In this document: piece after piece, positions 22,066 to 34,583 of the stretch
Numbering within the stretch: the first letter of the stretch is position 1
Layout: each line of letters opens with the position of its first letter
Assembly: GCF_932276165.1 (NCBI RefSeq)
Contig: NC_063992.1
Span: forward strand, 1,622,001-1,686,000
Length of the DNA: 64,000 nt
Reading direction: 5' to 3'
Origin: Plutella xylostella
Lineage: Eukaryota > Arthropoda > Insecta > Lepidoptera > Plutellidae
Made by a program: the position numbers and the translations under genes
Notes under the pieces: model-generated
The model's database searches: none
What the model saw: the letters and a program-made list of their open reading frames with translations, nothing else
What the model was told of the DNA's origin: nothing

Positions 22066-22942
22066 AGGACCAAGAGCGAAATTACGCAAAACGAGAAACA
22101 CCTTAACATTATAAAGTACTTACGAAGTGGCTTAAAATTAGAAGTTCTAAATTGAAAGATACTTCTTTAATTAAGTCACCGTTAAATAGCAATGTGCCTA
22201 AGTAGCTTTGTAGCTTATTGGTTATTAATATTTAAAAAAATGGAAAATTTATGGACCCCTAAAGCGTGGTTTGTTCAACAAAATAAAACCGGCATATGTT
22301 TTGGTCTCAATTTACTTGGCCATAGGTACCTCACATAAACATTAGGTAGGTACGTAATGCAATCTCTCAACTAATATAAAAATATCTATGTTGATTCATA
22401 TATCTGACCCGGCCGGATATCATACCCGGGACGATCGTTTGAATTTAAAGTACCTCTTGATATTATGGTAAATGCGTAACAACGAGTCAAAGAGGCAATT
22501 TTCTGCTTACCTTTATTGGGTAACTAGGATGTATTTAAACTGTTTATTGCCAATATGAATATATTTTTACTTACATAATTTTTTGACTTTTCTACAAAAA
22601 AAAATATACATCGGAAACCAAGTAATTATAAAACCAACTATTGCAAAGTACCTATCACTCTTCTGGTTTAAATAGAAAAGTAAGTTATTTCTTGCAAAAT
22701 ATTAAATGCTCGCTAAAGTAGGTAAATTAATTAGCTAGTGAGGCAGGTGGATGTGGATGTACAGTTGTACACAACTGAAATAAAGTTATGCTTCGGGGAC
22801 GGAAAATGTTTATCACGTCGTGTGTACATTTTTTTCGATCATATTTTAACTAAATTACACCCTAAGATTGTTTACCTTTATGCCAAGTATGAAAAAATGC
22901 AGTACATAATATAATTATTTATTTTCTAAATAAACTTAGGGC

Positions 22943-23702
22943 TGGGTTCTACCTTTTTTGGCCTAAGATTTTTTTGCCTAATCTCATATTGCATAGTAAC
23001 GTTTGGTCAAAGTCTCGTTTCGCCGAAAATCGTATGGCATAAATCTCTTTTTGTAAAAAGTTATTTCGCATAATTTTGTTTAGCCTAATAATGGTATGGC
23101 CAAATCTTGAATAGCCTAATATTGCTATGGCATAGGTTATACAAAGTAATAATACTCGTTTGGCTTTAACTTTGATGGAGCGTCTGCCTACATAGCGCAA
23201 ACTGGTACCTTGTATTGTGGCCGATATGTGGGAAACGCTCCGCTCCGCTTCGCTGCGCTCCGCTTTGCTTTTGACGATAATGTGCACCTAACACGCTCCT
23301 CCTCGCTTTGCTCGTCGTCGCACCTATCTTTAGGTTTCGATCCCATGGGGTTTAATGGCGTTTGTAATCATTTTATTGGTTATTCACTTTCTATATTTTG
23401 ATCATTCAATATCGTGATTTTCGGCATGTAGGAGAAAAATACCACAATTTGTAGATTTACAACATACTTAATATAGTATTTATTAAGATAATATTAGAAG
23501 AATCAAGATTATACCAATACGAACAATTTGAGCAAACGAGACTTAGGAGTTTCAAGTTTGTGCCGAAAGAGTTTTAGACGAAACGAGTCTTATGCCACAT
23601 AAGTCTTGACGAAGTGATGATTCTACCAAAAAAGTTTAGACGTTACGAGTTATGCGAAACGAGTTTGGGGCAATAAAGATTCGGCGAGATGAGGGGAACC
23701 CA
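22943..23702. mobile_element. 760-bp foldback element with subterminal repeats, copy 1
   Basis: It starts GGGTTCTACC and ends in the inverted GGGGAACCCA. Both arms hold several degenerate copies of a motif like TCGTTTNGCATAA, in opposite orientation in the two arms. The centre has GCTCCGCTCCGCTTCGCTGC. A second full copy is at 52692-53450. No coding frame is supported. Confidence 0.75.
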
Positions 23703-24169
23703 TAAGACAGTGACAGCTACAATTTTATTCCTCAGATAGCATTAAATTTATCTGACCATTGAAAAATCAACCCTTAATAAATAGAATGGAGGTGACCACC
23801 GATCTAGATTAAAAACCATTTTATGTGCATTCTTATTAAGTAATTTTAAGTCTTTCTCACTACACAAAATATGTAAATGTATGTGTACACTTCAGTTATA
23901 ATATGATATCGGCACTTAGACAGTTCCTAGACTCACGCCTGCGTTCTTAACGTCGAGTTGTTACTTAATTTCCTGGTTCAGGAAGGGACTTAGTCTTTTC
24001 AAGTAGTTCAGCTCTCGCTAGTTGAACCGAACTGTAATTGCAACTGAATCTCAGAGCATTCATGCAATTTACTGTCTACTTAGATTAACGATATACGAAC
24101 AGATGGTGCACCGCAAACAAAAACGAGCAAAAAAACTGTCCGAATTTTGTTTACTGTAAAACCGTTTTA

Positions 24170-24330
24170 GGTTTAGTGCCAATTTCTCGTTGCCAATAGT
24201 TGGTTAGAGCATAACCAGGGATTATTGTTTGACTTTTGACACATCTGTCGAGAATTTAATATGGCCGTATAATCGATCAACCTTTCCCTGGTTACGATTT
24301 AACCGACTATTGTGAAATTGGAGCTTAACC
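24170..24330. repeat. foldback MITE with GGTTTAGTGCCAATTTC arms
   Basis: The left arm GTGCCAATTTCTCGTTGCC pairs with TGTGAAATTGGAGC on the right, and AACCAGGGATTATTG with CAACCTTTCCCTGGTT. Confidence 0.7.
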
Positions 24331-24532
24331 TAATGACAACCAATGAATAAAGTCACAAATCTTCTAACCGAACTAACTCAAAATAAGAGCTCAGTGGGAG
24401 AAGTAGGATGTTATTTCTTTTGCACAGACACTCCATCTAGTTCGTATTATTTATATGGCCTAATGCCTATACAGAGTGAAATTTTATCAGTGAAATTCCA
24501 AGCATCAGAATGTACTCGATATAAAAAAAAAC

Positions 24533-24672
24533 ACGCACTCACGCCTTGTACTAATGTACTCCCTTGCGGGGTAGGCAGAGGTGCATTACTGCACCCACTT
24601 TTCGCCGGAGTGTTATGTTAGTCCCAATGTAATAGGGGGCGGGCCTATTGCCATTTTACGGGCACATTACAC
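24533..24672 (-). mobile_element. SINE, 5'-truncated copy
   Basis: It has the same body as the SINE at 33084-33376 (AGGCAGAGGTGCATTACTGC, GGGGGCGGGCCTATTGCC) but lacks the tRNA-like head. It starts after an A run. Confidence 0.7.
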
Positions 24673-26048
24673 ACACTCGATATAATGAGCAACTTTATTT
24701 ATAATATTATTATTGTAGTGGGTCCTACAGTAAAATTATGATAAATAAAGTTGGAAATAGTGATATAAAACAACGACCTATCGACAGGATGTTCAGAGCC
24801 AAAAATAAATATTTCATAAAACTCACTAGCTTTTCCTTCCTTAAAAAATAAAACTTTGTAAGCTATTTAATTCCTTACATTATAAAAACTTTATAAGTAG
24901 ATATATCTATTGAAAAGCTTCATGCTTTGATTCGCGTTCGCTCAGGATTTATTTTATAAATTAAATAACTAAACATAGTTTCCATTCCCTTGACATTTTT
25001 ATTCAAAGGTAATGGGAAATACCGTTACAAGGACGCGGCGGTTATTGAAAATATTCTTTTAATAAAAATGATAATATTACAAACCTTTATCGATTCGGTT
25101 CTAGAATGAATTTCCGAGTTAAAACTTAGTTGAAAATGTTGCTTTGCAATATTTTCCCGCGGGGATTCCGGAAAAAAAAACATAGATAATTACCCTGTCT
25201 AGTGCTGACCATAACTATATTATTATTAAATATTTTTGAATATTATAGTCAACAAAGGTGATATTTATACCCTCCCAGTGCAAACATTTTAATTTAAGGT
25301 CCACTGACGGGTGATATTAATAAAATTATTATTGTTTATAAATATCGATGAAATATTTTTTGTTTCATCTATCTCCCATTAATAATGTTCTTAGAAATAA
25401 ACTTGGAAATGGGACTCGATCTATTTTTTTAACTGTAGGTACTATAATCACTTTCTCAAATATTAGCATTGATTCAATTCGCAACACAAACGTGTTTCCT
25501 TTAAATCGCCAACCTCTGTGAAAAACATAACTCTAGCCAAACCAACCAGTTTGTCAAATAAACCAGTCGTGAAAAATTCAGGGAATCAAATATGAAACGT
25601 TTGAACCCGACCGCAAACTAAAAATAGAAGAGAGGTTTTTAGTGAAAAGCTAGATATTCTGTTCAGAAATATTTTACTCTAAATAAACTCATTGAAAACT
25701 TGCATTGTCTGATACTTATTTAATTGCTTTCCCGTGTGAATTCTGGGATAAGGAAATCTAAACCTAGGTATATGGCCACTCTCCGATGTCCAACCTTTGT
25801 CTGAACTTGAAGTCAAGTTAAATTAAGATCTTATAATAATTATATGTACATATAATTCGTCTTCAAAATAAATTTTCTTTTTGAAAATGGAGTAGGTATA
25901 TTTGAGCTCTGGAACTCTCACTCCTAACTAACCCTTGTCTCTACAGGTCGGATTCTGGGGAACTCAGCGTTTCAGTAGCGACTAAGCATTTTTAGTGTAT
26001 TAATTCGTCAGAATCCCCTTCATCATTTTCGAAGCTCTGAATAGTCCT
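24673..26048. other. AT-rich intergenic stretch, nothing recognised
   Basis: No long open frame, RNA gene or clear repeat boundaries were seen here. Confidence 0.5.
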
Positions 26049-26191
26049 GGAGGGTCACTCTATAAGGCGAAAAACTAAGTTTCCGAGCGCTGCTGCACGA
26101 TCCACAATTCTATATCTCAGTAAACGTGGCGATTGCACGACTGCTCTCGTTCGATCGTTTTACATTTTTCTCTAGTATAGATTAACCCCCC
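26049..26191. repeat. GGGTCACTCTA MITE family, copy 3
   Basis: It begins GAGGGTCACTCTATAAGGCG and ends with the inverted TAGATTAACCCCCC. The core has GCGCTGCTGCACGATCCAC. Confidence 0.7.
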
Positions 26192-26838
26192 TGGTCTGGA
26201 TGGATCAGCGTGACGTCACGGGCGCCGCAGTGGCTAGGCGTCGTGGCCTTGAGACAGGCTAAATAAATTCGGATGGATTCGGTGAGACCCAGCGCTGAAC
26301 ATTATGTTTAAGCCAAGGATTTTTTTATGAGCAGTTTATGCCAAGCTTATCTTTGCTTATCCGACAAGTGTAGGTGTGAGTGAATACACTTTGGTGCTTA
26401 GGTTTCGTTTTTTTTTATTGTGAGGTGCTGCTAAATAAAGGCTAATTTCGGATGTTCCAGTGAAGTAAGAAATTTTAATGACAAAAACTGGACAAGGACC
26501 TACTCTCCTTCTAGAATAAAATACATATTAGACCTACCGTAGCGTACCCAGTGGCGGATTTACAAATTTGCCGCCCTTAGGCCATTCAATTTTTGCCGCC
26601 CCTACTGACTTCTGAAATTCAATTTGTTAGTTTAATCCCGTTATTAGTATGATTGTGAACTTAATAATGTGGATATTTCTATGTCTAACTGTCACCAACT
26701 TCAAATGTTTCATCAAATCTTATTTAAGGTTCCGTACCTCAAAAGGAAAAAAGGAACCCTTATAGGATCACTTTGTTGTCCGGCTGTCTTTTTCTCAGAA
26801 ATGGGTAAAAATATCAAAGCTGACATTTCGCAAGGATA

Positions 26839-27408
26839 TACAAGGTGGGCCAAAAGTAATCACCCTATTGGAAATTGCTCTCATTTGTACAAATGGCCGC
26901 CAATTTCAAATTTGTTTTGATATTGGTGGACTAGACAAATGCAGAATACAAGTTGACAAGCCATGGAAGCCACACTTCCCAAGAACGCCAAATAATTTTG
27001 TATATTCAGTTTTCGGGTCGCCTTTTTTTTCGTTTTATATGTCATTTTTCCCCGCAATATCGCCCGCTTTAACCGTTTCAGACAGTTTTTGTGGGTGTTT
27101 TTTCAAGACCCGTGTTAATGTGAATAAGCCCGTGTCTCTGGAAGCCCTTAAGGACAACATTCGACACGAGTGCGAGAATCTCTCGCCCGAAGGTCTCGCT
27201 GAATTGATGAGAAATGCCATAAAAGGAGCCCATAGGGCAATCAATTGTGACGGCGCCCATTTGGCCAATATCATCTTCTAGACTTTACCAATAAAATTTT
27301 AAATGTTCAAATAAACATAGTTAATAAAAAAAACAGAATCGAAGTTTTTCATTTAGAAAAAAATTAGAGCCAATCAAGATAGGATGACTTCTTTTGATCC
27401 ACCTTGTA
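26839..27408 (+). mobile_element. mariner/Tc1-like remnant nested in the hAT-like element
   Basis: Inverted ends TACAAGGTGGGCCAAAAG and the reverse of CTTTTGATCCACCTTGTA are about 30 bp long, with TA at the junctions. Internal deletion leaves only a transposase tail. Confidence 0.75.
27106..27281 (+). pseudogene. mariner-type transposase C-terminal fragment
   Basis: The frame ending at 27281 encodes TRVNVNKPVSLEALKDNI, then a spacer and CDGAHLANIIF with a stop. This matches the usual end of many insect mariner/Tc1 transposases (family knowledge). The catalytic core is absent. The open frame extends left to 26868, but that part does not resemble a transposase. Confidence 0.65.
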
Positions 27409-27980
27409 CAAATGTACGCCGTACAAATCGACAAACTGGAAAAATAAATTAATGAAAAAAAAATGTTACCTTCCATACATGTAAAATGGGGATGATTTTT
27501 TTCGTTGGTGTAAGGTATTATACAGGTCTTTCAAAAATATCAAAGGTCTTCTCAAACCATTTTTTTTATTCAGTGACTGGTTTGCGAAATATTAAGCTTG
27601 AAACTGCGAATTCTTGGTAGACTCAAGTGACTGTTTGGTCCAAAAATATCACTGATGTACTTAATAAATATGACAAAATTCCACATTATCCACATATAAC
27701 TACCATTACAGCCGTTTCCAGTTTCTCCAAATTCGAAAGTATTCCCGCCGCTTCTTGTCGCGTTACAGGCTTTTTAGTGATATCATATTTGATTGATTTC
27801 AAAGAATATGCATGCCAAGAATCTCTTTAACTATTACATGCTTCTTTTCTGGCTGACCATCGTCTCAAATTCACTCTATTCCGGGTTTTGCCTTTCCCGA
27901 TTTCACTCATTTATTTAAGCAAGCGTTGTGTCGAGTTTACAAAAAAAAATCCTGAAGCAGCATGAAAAAGCGTCAATCTT

Positions 27981-28101
27981 GGCTAGTTTAAGACGTGACA
28001 TAAGTTATGCATCGCGCTCACTCACATCGCGCAGCCTCAAGAGCGAGCGCGACGACGACGTAGAGCTTTTGTCACGACTTAAATGCGCCCCGTACTAGCC
28101 C
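27981..28101. repeat. GGGCTAGCAC foldback family copy inside the hAT-like element
   Basis: It begins GGCTAGTTTAAGACGTGACA and ends TTAAATGCGCCCCGTACTAGCCC in the inverted sense. The central GCGCGCAGCC/GAGCGAGCGC motifs match the other copies. Confidence 0.65.
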
Positions 28102-28324
28102 AAGCCTGAGCGTCAGCGCACACCGAACTGCAAAATGCTCGCGCATGGTCGAGCAAAATGTAGAACGCATACTCGAACATTTACTAGAAAGCTCGAGCAT
28201 GGTCGAGCATCAAGTTGGGACGTGTATTCAATTTTGAAATGTATGGAATTATCATAAGATTAATTTTTCAATGATTTCACAATATGCTCTGCTCTGCTCT
28301 GCTCTTGGTGTGCGCTGAGCCTGA
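28102..28324. repeat. foldback MITE with CTCAGCGCACACC arms
   Basis: GCCTGAGCGTCAGCGCACACC on the left pairs with GGTGTGCGCTGAGCC on the right. Inner arms have TGCTCG and a (TGCTC)n run. Confidence 0.65.
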
Positions 28325-29139
28325 TTCAGCAGCCACAGTTGCCACTAAATTCAAAGAATATAGGTACATACTGATTATATGACAGTGTGTTTATTTATAT
28401 GTAGATTGTGTACACGTAAATTTATATTTAAAAAAATCTGTAAAATAAAAAATGCTAAATTTGCCGCCCCTCTAAATCTGCCGCCCTAGGCACTGGCCTT
28501 TTTGGCCTATAGGTAAATCCGCCACTGAGCGTACCGTACTGTATCGTAACGAATAGCTGAACTATTTGAATAAATTATCGTTCTCATTTTCACGTAAGTA
28601 TTACCCTATACAAACACACACCATTCTTCCAATTGTTGACTGACAGTGATCCCATCAAGTGATAAGACCGCCTTTTTACCATAATTAAGTTATAACTTCT
28701 TAATTTTAAATACTCTACCTTTCAAGGATAATTAAAGAGGGGACTCAAAAGCAGCGCAAAAAGCGTACCTGTAGCTATTAACTGCGTAAGAACCCAGATG
28801 TGGATTTACATTCAAAACCTTCTGCAGCCTAAACTTAAAATGCCCAACACAGTATACCTCTAAACGAGTACCCTAGTAGCTACCTACAGTACACAAGCCG
28901 TATTTTGGGCTACAACAAACAGACGAGAATGTAAAAGGTGTTTTAAACACTGTTTAATTTAGTAAGTTACCCGTTACCCGTGAGCTCGCCGCTTAACATC
29001 AAAACGTTCCCACTTTCCGACGGGCCGCTCAGAAAATAGACTTAAATAACTCTGTGGTTTTATACAATGTGAGTGGAATAGTTAAGGCAGCCTGCTAGTG
29101 AATGCAGCGGCAAGATAAGCCGTCCCATTTTATTACATC

Positions 29140-29180
29140 CGAGGAGCGGCGGCGGCGGCGGCGGTGGCGTTGGCGACGCA
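29140..29180. repeat. CGG/GGC trinucleotide run
   Basis: GAGGAGCGGCGGCGGCGGCG and GGTGGCGTTGGCGACG form a short GC-rich island in AT-rich DNA. It might mark a promoter or 5' UTR on either strand, but no gene start can be shown. Confidence 0.4.
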
Positions 29181-29800
29181 AAAAGACAATTTTTCCTCTT
29201 TGTCACTGATAATTGAATTTCAATTGGAAATATCACGCCGCTTTCCTTGATTCTCGGGTTTGTTTTAACTTTTAGATTTTTAACTTAGTTCTTTCGGTTT
29301 GTGGGAAATGAGGATTTATTAAACTGTGTAGGTATATTGGTAGTTAACTCAACATCCCGGGAAATTTGAAACAATTGACAATCTATTGTGTATAGTGTAA
29401 GCATGGGTCAGAGACGTGAGTAAATTATTATTTACAAATATTAATGTTAGTTACTACCTATTTTACTTCATAAATTGATTGGAATAAAAGCAATACTTTT
29501 TTGACAAAGGACAGAATGTTGAAAAGAATACCGCACCGATATTTCACGTATTTGAGAGTAACAACGAAAAAGGGATGTATTTTCAATTTTAGCTGAAATA
29601 ACTAGAATTTAATATGAATCGGGAATGTGATAGTATTCGACGAATATCTATGGTAATACGACTGTTTTCGAAGCCCTCTAAGCAGAATTGATAGTTTAAG
29701 GACCCTTGAATATTTCTTTGGGACAGGAACGTCCGTATTTGCGGTGTATTTTCTTACGTAATTGGATTTTTAGAGCCCGTTCCTGGAAGTTTACTAGGTA

Positions 29801-30088
29801 TACAGGGTGTTGCAAAAAGGGTATATTAAGCCGAAACGTATATGTGCAGTATGGTATATCTAAGCCCGAACCTGAAATCAGAATTTCAAAATTCGCGAAA
29901 AATTAATATTTAAACTTCATAGTAAAAAGTCACGTGACCAACTAAGTTTCTATGTAAAATTAATTTAAAAAAATCGCAACACCCTGTACACTGACGAAAA
30001 ACGAACGAGAGCTGTCGTGCAATCGGTACGTTTAATACAACGAGATAGAGTCGTGGGCTCTTCGTTTTTTGTCATATAGAGTGACCCT
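29801..30088. repeat. ACAGGGTGTTGCAAAA MITE abutting a GGGTCACTCTA MITE
   Basis: 29801-29988 has inverted ends TACAGGGTGTTGCAAAA and CGCAACACCCTGTA with TA junctions. It joins directly to 29989-30088, a copy of the ACTGACGAAAAACGAACG family ending ATAGAGTGACCC. Partial copies of the first family lie at 10866-10973 and 54115-54200. Confidence 0.65.
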
Positions 30089-33058
30089 CCGCTGTATCTA
30101 AGTCCACGCTCCCAGCAGTTACTATTGCTTGGGTTGTCTGTGAATGTAGTAAAAAGGTAGATCATCATTACAATTTTATTTTCTTTTTGAAATTGGTTAC
30201 TTTGATACAAAGTTAATGTTAAGAATTTCTTAAAAAATTTACACATACTGTCGATTCGTTCATGTCTTTTTAGAGTTTCGTACATACTTGTTTGTTGTAG
30301 TTTTTATTATTTATACTTTATAATAGACTAAAAAAATGCTTGAAAAGTAAAAAATATATTTCATTATGAGGACTGTAAGAAGTCGATCGACTAAGCCATA
30401 TCTATCTACATAATTCCTTAATAAAACTTAATTTGTATAGTTACCTAACTGTGTATAACACAATGACATAAAATTATAGAGTTGGAATCGTGCCTATATT
30501 AATACTTTGTTAGAAAATATTTTCAGGAACGAATCACATGATCAAATAGCGTAATCGAAAAACTTTTACTAAAACTCGAGTAGATAAATCATCAGACATT
30601 CAGTTTTCTTTTCATAAAAAAAAATTAACTTCGGAAAAACAGTGTTCATAACTTTGTATAGTGGACGCAACCTTAAATGCAATACTTGCAGTTTAAACTT
30701 GACATTTACGGGGTACGTGCTACGAGCGTCATAAAGCCCAAAGTGTTAGCTTAGCTTATCCCCTACTGTACATAGCCGCTGGTTAAAAAGCAATTTAATG
30801 TTTTAGCTTGTACAGGTCGTTACAACCGCTCTATATTTTCTTTACGACGAGCTATTAACGAAATTGGATTAGGACAAACATAATAGCAGGTGATTTTGGG
30901 AGTTATTTACTGTGGAGACAACTACCAAACAACTTTTGAGCTATGTTTTGATGTAAAATTATTCTTAAATAGGTGGAAGCATAATTTTATTATGGCATGT
31001 ATTTACATAAAAGGAATCATTATTTTATATAGAATAACACCGTAGAATACTACTATGTTTTTGAGCATTGCTTACCTAAGTAGCTGCATGTAATATTGTA
31101 TAATAAATAACATGTTAAGTGTAGGTAATTTCAAAAGTATAGATGTACTACAAGATAAAGTACAGAATGATATTGCTAATAAAACTATTCATCTGTATTT
31201 ACTCAATATTGGGCTGTATATTTCATACATTGATGGCGCGTGTTTCGGCAGAAAAATATCCACGTGAATACTATATTTATGATGAAACTTATTCATAAAG
31301 CAATATTGTTTGCCAATTTCAATATTTTACGGGTTAAGTGTAAGGATATTGCTTTATTTGCAAGTAAATTAAATTCATTCAAATATGGCGGTCAGGAGAG
31401 ACGCTCGCTCTAACTAATGACACTTTTTTGCATTTAAAATGGATTTATGCGTCGGGAAAACATTGTCTGGAAGTTTTTTATTTCACCCCTTACTTAGGTT
31501 TTAGTTAGTACTTGTTAGCTGGATTAAATACCAATATTGACTAGGGAGTACCTATGTAACATAACGACGTGTTATTGAAATAAATTTCCTTTGTACTCGT
31601 ATGCATAGTATGCAACTATTGAATAGTTTTTATAAAAAAGTGTATGCAGGACAACCTGGATTAAGAGCTCATTCGATAGGGGCTGTACAATGTACAGTGT
31701 ACATTATGTACAACTCAGCGTAACTGCAAACGAACGCAATAATAATACAGGTCATATTAATCTACTATTTCATAGTATTATGTATTTTGATTCACGATTA
31801 CGCACCGATTAATTAATATAACGCTCGCACTATGTTATTCAAACTTTCAAGACAAATAATAATTTAACGAGAGGTGCATTATTATACTGTACATTATTAA
31901 TTTACTATAAATGCACTCACTAACTTTTATAGTCAGTGGAACGTTTTAATTGATCGCGAGTGTATGTTTTTTTACCTTTTTTTCATGTAGGTACTAAACT
32001 GACACAATGGATCACCTATGTGTTACATAGGCTAATTTTTATCTCAGTATTCAAACGGGAAATAGGTGAAATGCTTATCTTTTGGATAATAATTTGCTCA
32101 TCCATCTATGAACCAGTCTGTATAATGTATTATTATGTATATCTACGTCATAGTGCAGCTAAACAATGTTCATAATGTAATGGTAAGGAAGTGTAACATC
32201 TGTTGGAACTCTCGGAACGTATTTACTAAAATCCCTCACAGGAACTAACATGCTCAGTTACAGTGCTGTGGAGATGTATTGTTTTACTATTCTATTGTGG
32301 CCCAAGGATACTCTCACGAGCAATGAAAAAATTCCAGTGACAATAGCTCCAAATTACTTCTGAACAAAAAAGCTAGCCTGAGGCCGCCTGCAATATTGAA
32401 GTAGGTACATTTAACTGCGCACCAGAATATTACTAGGTACTTAACTAAATATTGTCTAAAAAACCTGAACTAGGCAATAAGTGAATGAATTGGACCGGCA
32501 GACTGAACTTTTTTATTACTGGAGTCTTCTCTCCATAAAAGGAGAGCGATATTATAAATCCCACCTAATCAGGTAAAGGATGTTACATCTGTTGCTTTAT
32601 ATACGAGTAGTTCCAGAAACTGCATCCAGCTGTCACCTGTAGACCATTTGGTGTTGTTACAATAATTATAATAATAAAAGGTACTTGTATTTCCCTTTTA
32701 CGCAGACACTACGAAATGGTTGTGTTGTAGGTTAAGTCGCGACCCTTACTTTTCATTCACTTTTTGTAGTTACGAGCAAAGTCGTGAATTCTGCATGAAT
32801 TCAGCTTTAGCAAAGCTTGATTGGTTTTCAAAATGTCCAGTTCAGTCATATAACTTTTACAACGTTTGAGTTGGGCTAAAAGCGTTTCCGAGTGCAGGTT
32901 GAAACGACGAATGGTCTATGCAAAGACTGCTAGTAGAGGGGTAGACTGGGGTATACGCGGCATATCACATGCGCTAATAGTTAAAGCGCTTCAACGAATC
33001 AACTTGGACAAATTAGGTCCCTCCAAATACAAAATATACATAATAAACATAACTAGGT
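30089..33058. other. AT-rich stretch with one small repeat, no gene seen
   Basis: Only the repeat at 32308-32440 (shared with 15888-16010) was recognised. Short open frames here show no family resemblance. Confidence 0.5.
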
Positions 33059-33083
33059 ACTCGTACTTACATAATTTAGTATA

Positions 33084-33376
33084 AAAAAAAAAAAAAAAAA
33101 ACGCACTCACGCCTTGTACTAATGTACTCCCTTGCGGGGTAGGCAGAGGTGCATTGCTGCACCCACTTTTCGCCAGAGTGTTATGTTAGTCCCAATGTAA
33201 TAGGGGGCGGGCCTATTGCCATTTTACGGGCACATCCAAGACCCGAGAACAAATATCTGTGTTTAAACAAATATCTGCCCCGACCGGGAATCGAACCCGG
33301 GACCATCGGCTCAGTAGTCAGGGTCACTAACCACTACGCCATTCGGTCGTCAAAGTCACGGACTTATTGACCCGCC
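33084..33376 (-). mobile_element. full-length tRNA-derived SINE with long target duplication
   Basis: On the minus strand it starts GGCGGGTCAATAAGTCCGTG. An A-box-like GTAGTGGTTAGTGACC and a perfect B box GGTTCGATTCC follow, and it ends in a run of about 19 T. It is flanked by about 24 bp of direct repeat (CTCGTACTTACATAATTTAG plus TATA) at 33060-33083 and 33377-33400. Length and intact boxes suggest a young copy. Pol III would transcribe it from the internal boxes. Confidence 0.85.
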
Positions 33377-33400
33377 CTCGTACTTACATAATTTAGTATA

Positions 33401-34583
33401 CTTCTACAGTTATTACATTTATACATATTATAGAATAGTTCAGTCATGTTCCACTGATCAGACAGTGTGCACATAAGCTTTATTTGGTACCTACGTATCT
33501 AATATAATTAAGTTCCAACCATTGACTTGAAGCTGCGTCTGCCTCAGTTTAAATATTCGAAGTCTTCGGTTGAATGCCACGAAATTATTTCTACTCAATC
33601 GGTTTGGGTCCGAGCTGCAGGCTATTTGAGAACTTTCGGGTTTTGAGAATTTTACATGTATTTTAAGAAAATAAATATTTAAAAGAAATTGTTTTGCGCA
33701 CACCTAATTTCAATATATTTTTCTTATATTATTTAATAAAATTTCATTGTAGAGGTATTTTATGTTAGGTATATTTTTAAAGAAAGTTTTGACATGATTA
33801 AGGTAACATTGTGCGTTTGTTTGTAGTTTTTCTCTAAACTCTCTAAACGATAACATACTTTTCGGAAGCGTCGTTAGTTTAATATAATTTTATTGATACA
33901 GACCCAGGTATAAACAGCATTAAAAATATGTTTTTTAAACGACTAAATATGGGTTTTTAACCTTCTGGCCTTGACCTGCTATTTGATGTCCCTATTTGCG
34001 TGTCTGACTCATTAATAGAGAATAAGCCTAGCCTTATACAGGCCTTATAGCGAGGTGCGGGCCAAATAAACAGCTGTGGTCACGGTCAGTAAATAATTTG
34101 CTAATTTTACATAATAAAGATATCCAAGTTTAGTAAGGGTTGGTGTGAAATTTTACATTTATGATTATAATATGAGAGTTAATATGGTCTGATAATAAAA
34201 CCTGTTACAAATTATAAAAACTATACTTACTTACTGCAGACTTTGTGTTTGTATCTTTTTTTTTGGAATATAAAAGTACGCACACGAGATCAAATATACA
34301 TATGAAAGGGTGAGCGTTGGCCAATTGGCCATATTAGTTATACTTACATATTATTATGTAGATTGAAGGGACGGCGGATAAAAAATATATTTAAATAGCA
34401 TTTCAATAGGATTTTATAATCGAATTTTGATAACCGTATAGTATATTATCCGGAGCCTGTTCGTCACTTACTGGGCTACTTTAAAGCCATCGCATGTTGC
34501 ATCTTGCAGCATCGCGTTCTCTACTGTGATTGGTCCCATTTTCAACAACCAATCACAGGACAGCATGTGCATTATGCAGATTG
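33401..34583. other. AT-rich flank of the BEL/Pao insertion
   Basis: No gene seen. Near 34532-34556, CTGTGATTGGT pairs with ACCAATCACAG in a perfect hairpin; this may be part of an older foldback element into which the retrotransposon inserted. Confidence 0.5.

Larger units (their letters stand above)
26549..28527. mobile_element. hAT-like element with perfect 8-bp target duplication, nested insertions
   Basis: The left end CAGTGGCGGATTTACAAATT and the right end (reverse of TAGGTAAATCCGCCACTG) are inverted repeats. Both are flanked by AGCGTACC (26541-26548 and 28528-28535), the 8-bp duplication typical of hAT elements. Subterminal TTTGCCGCCC repeats occur on both sides. No hAT transposase frame is visible, so it is non-autonomous. 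It contains a mariner-like remnant (26839-27408) and two foldback elements (27981-28101, 28102-28324). Confidence 0.85.

Noticed and set aside
23210..23401. Open frames in the 760-bp foldback element
   Set aside because: They are not conserved in frame between the two copies in any convincing way, and run through simple CGCTCC repeats.
33270..33350. tRNA gene on the minus strand
   Set aside because: Only the box motifs are tRNA-like and they head a SINE body; the same holds at 15614, 45370 and 55440.
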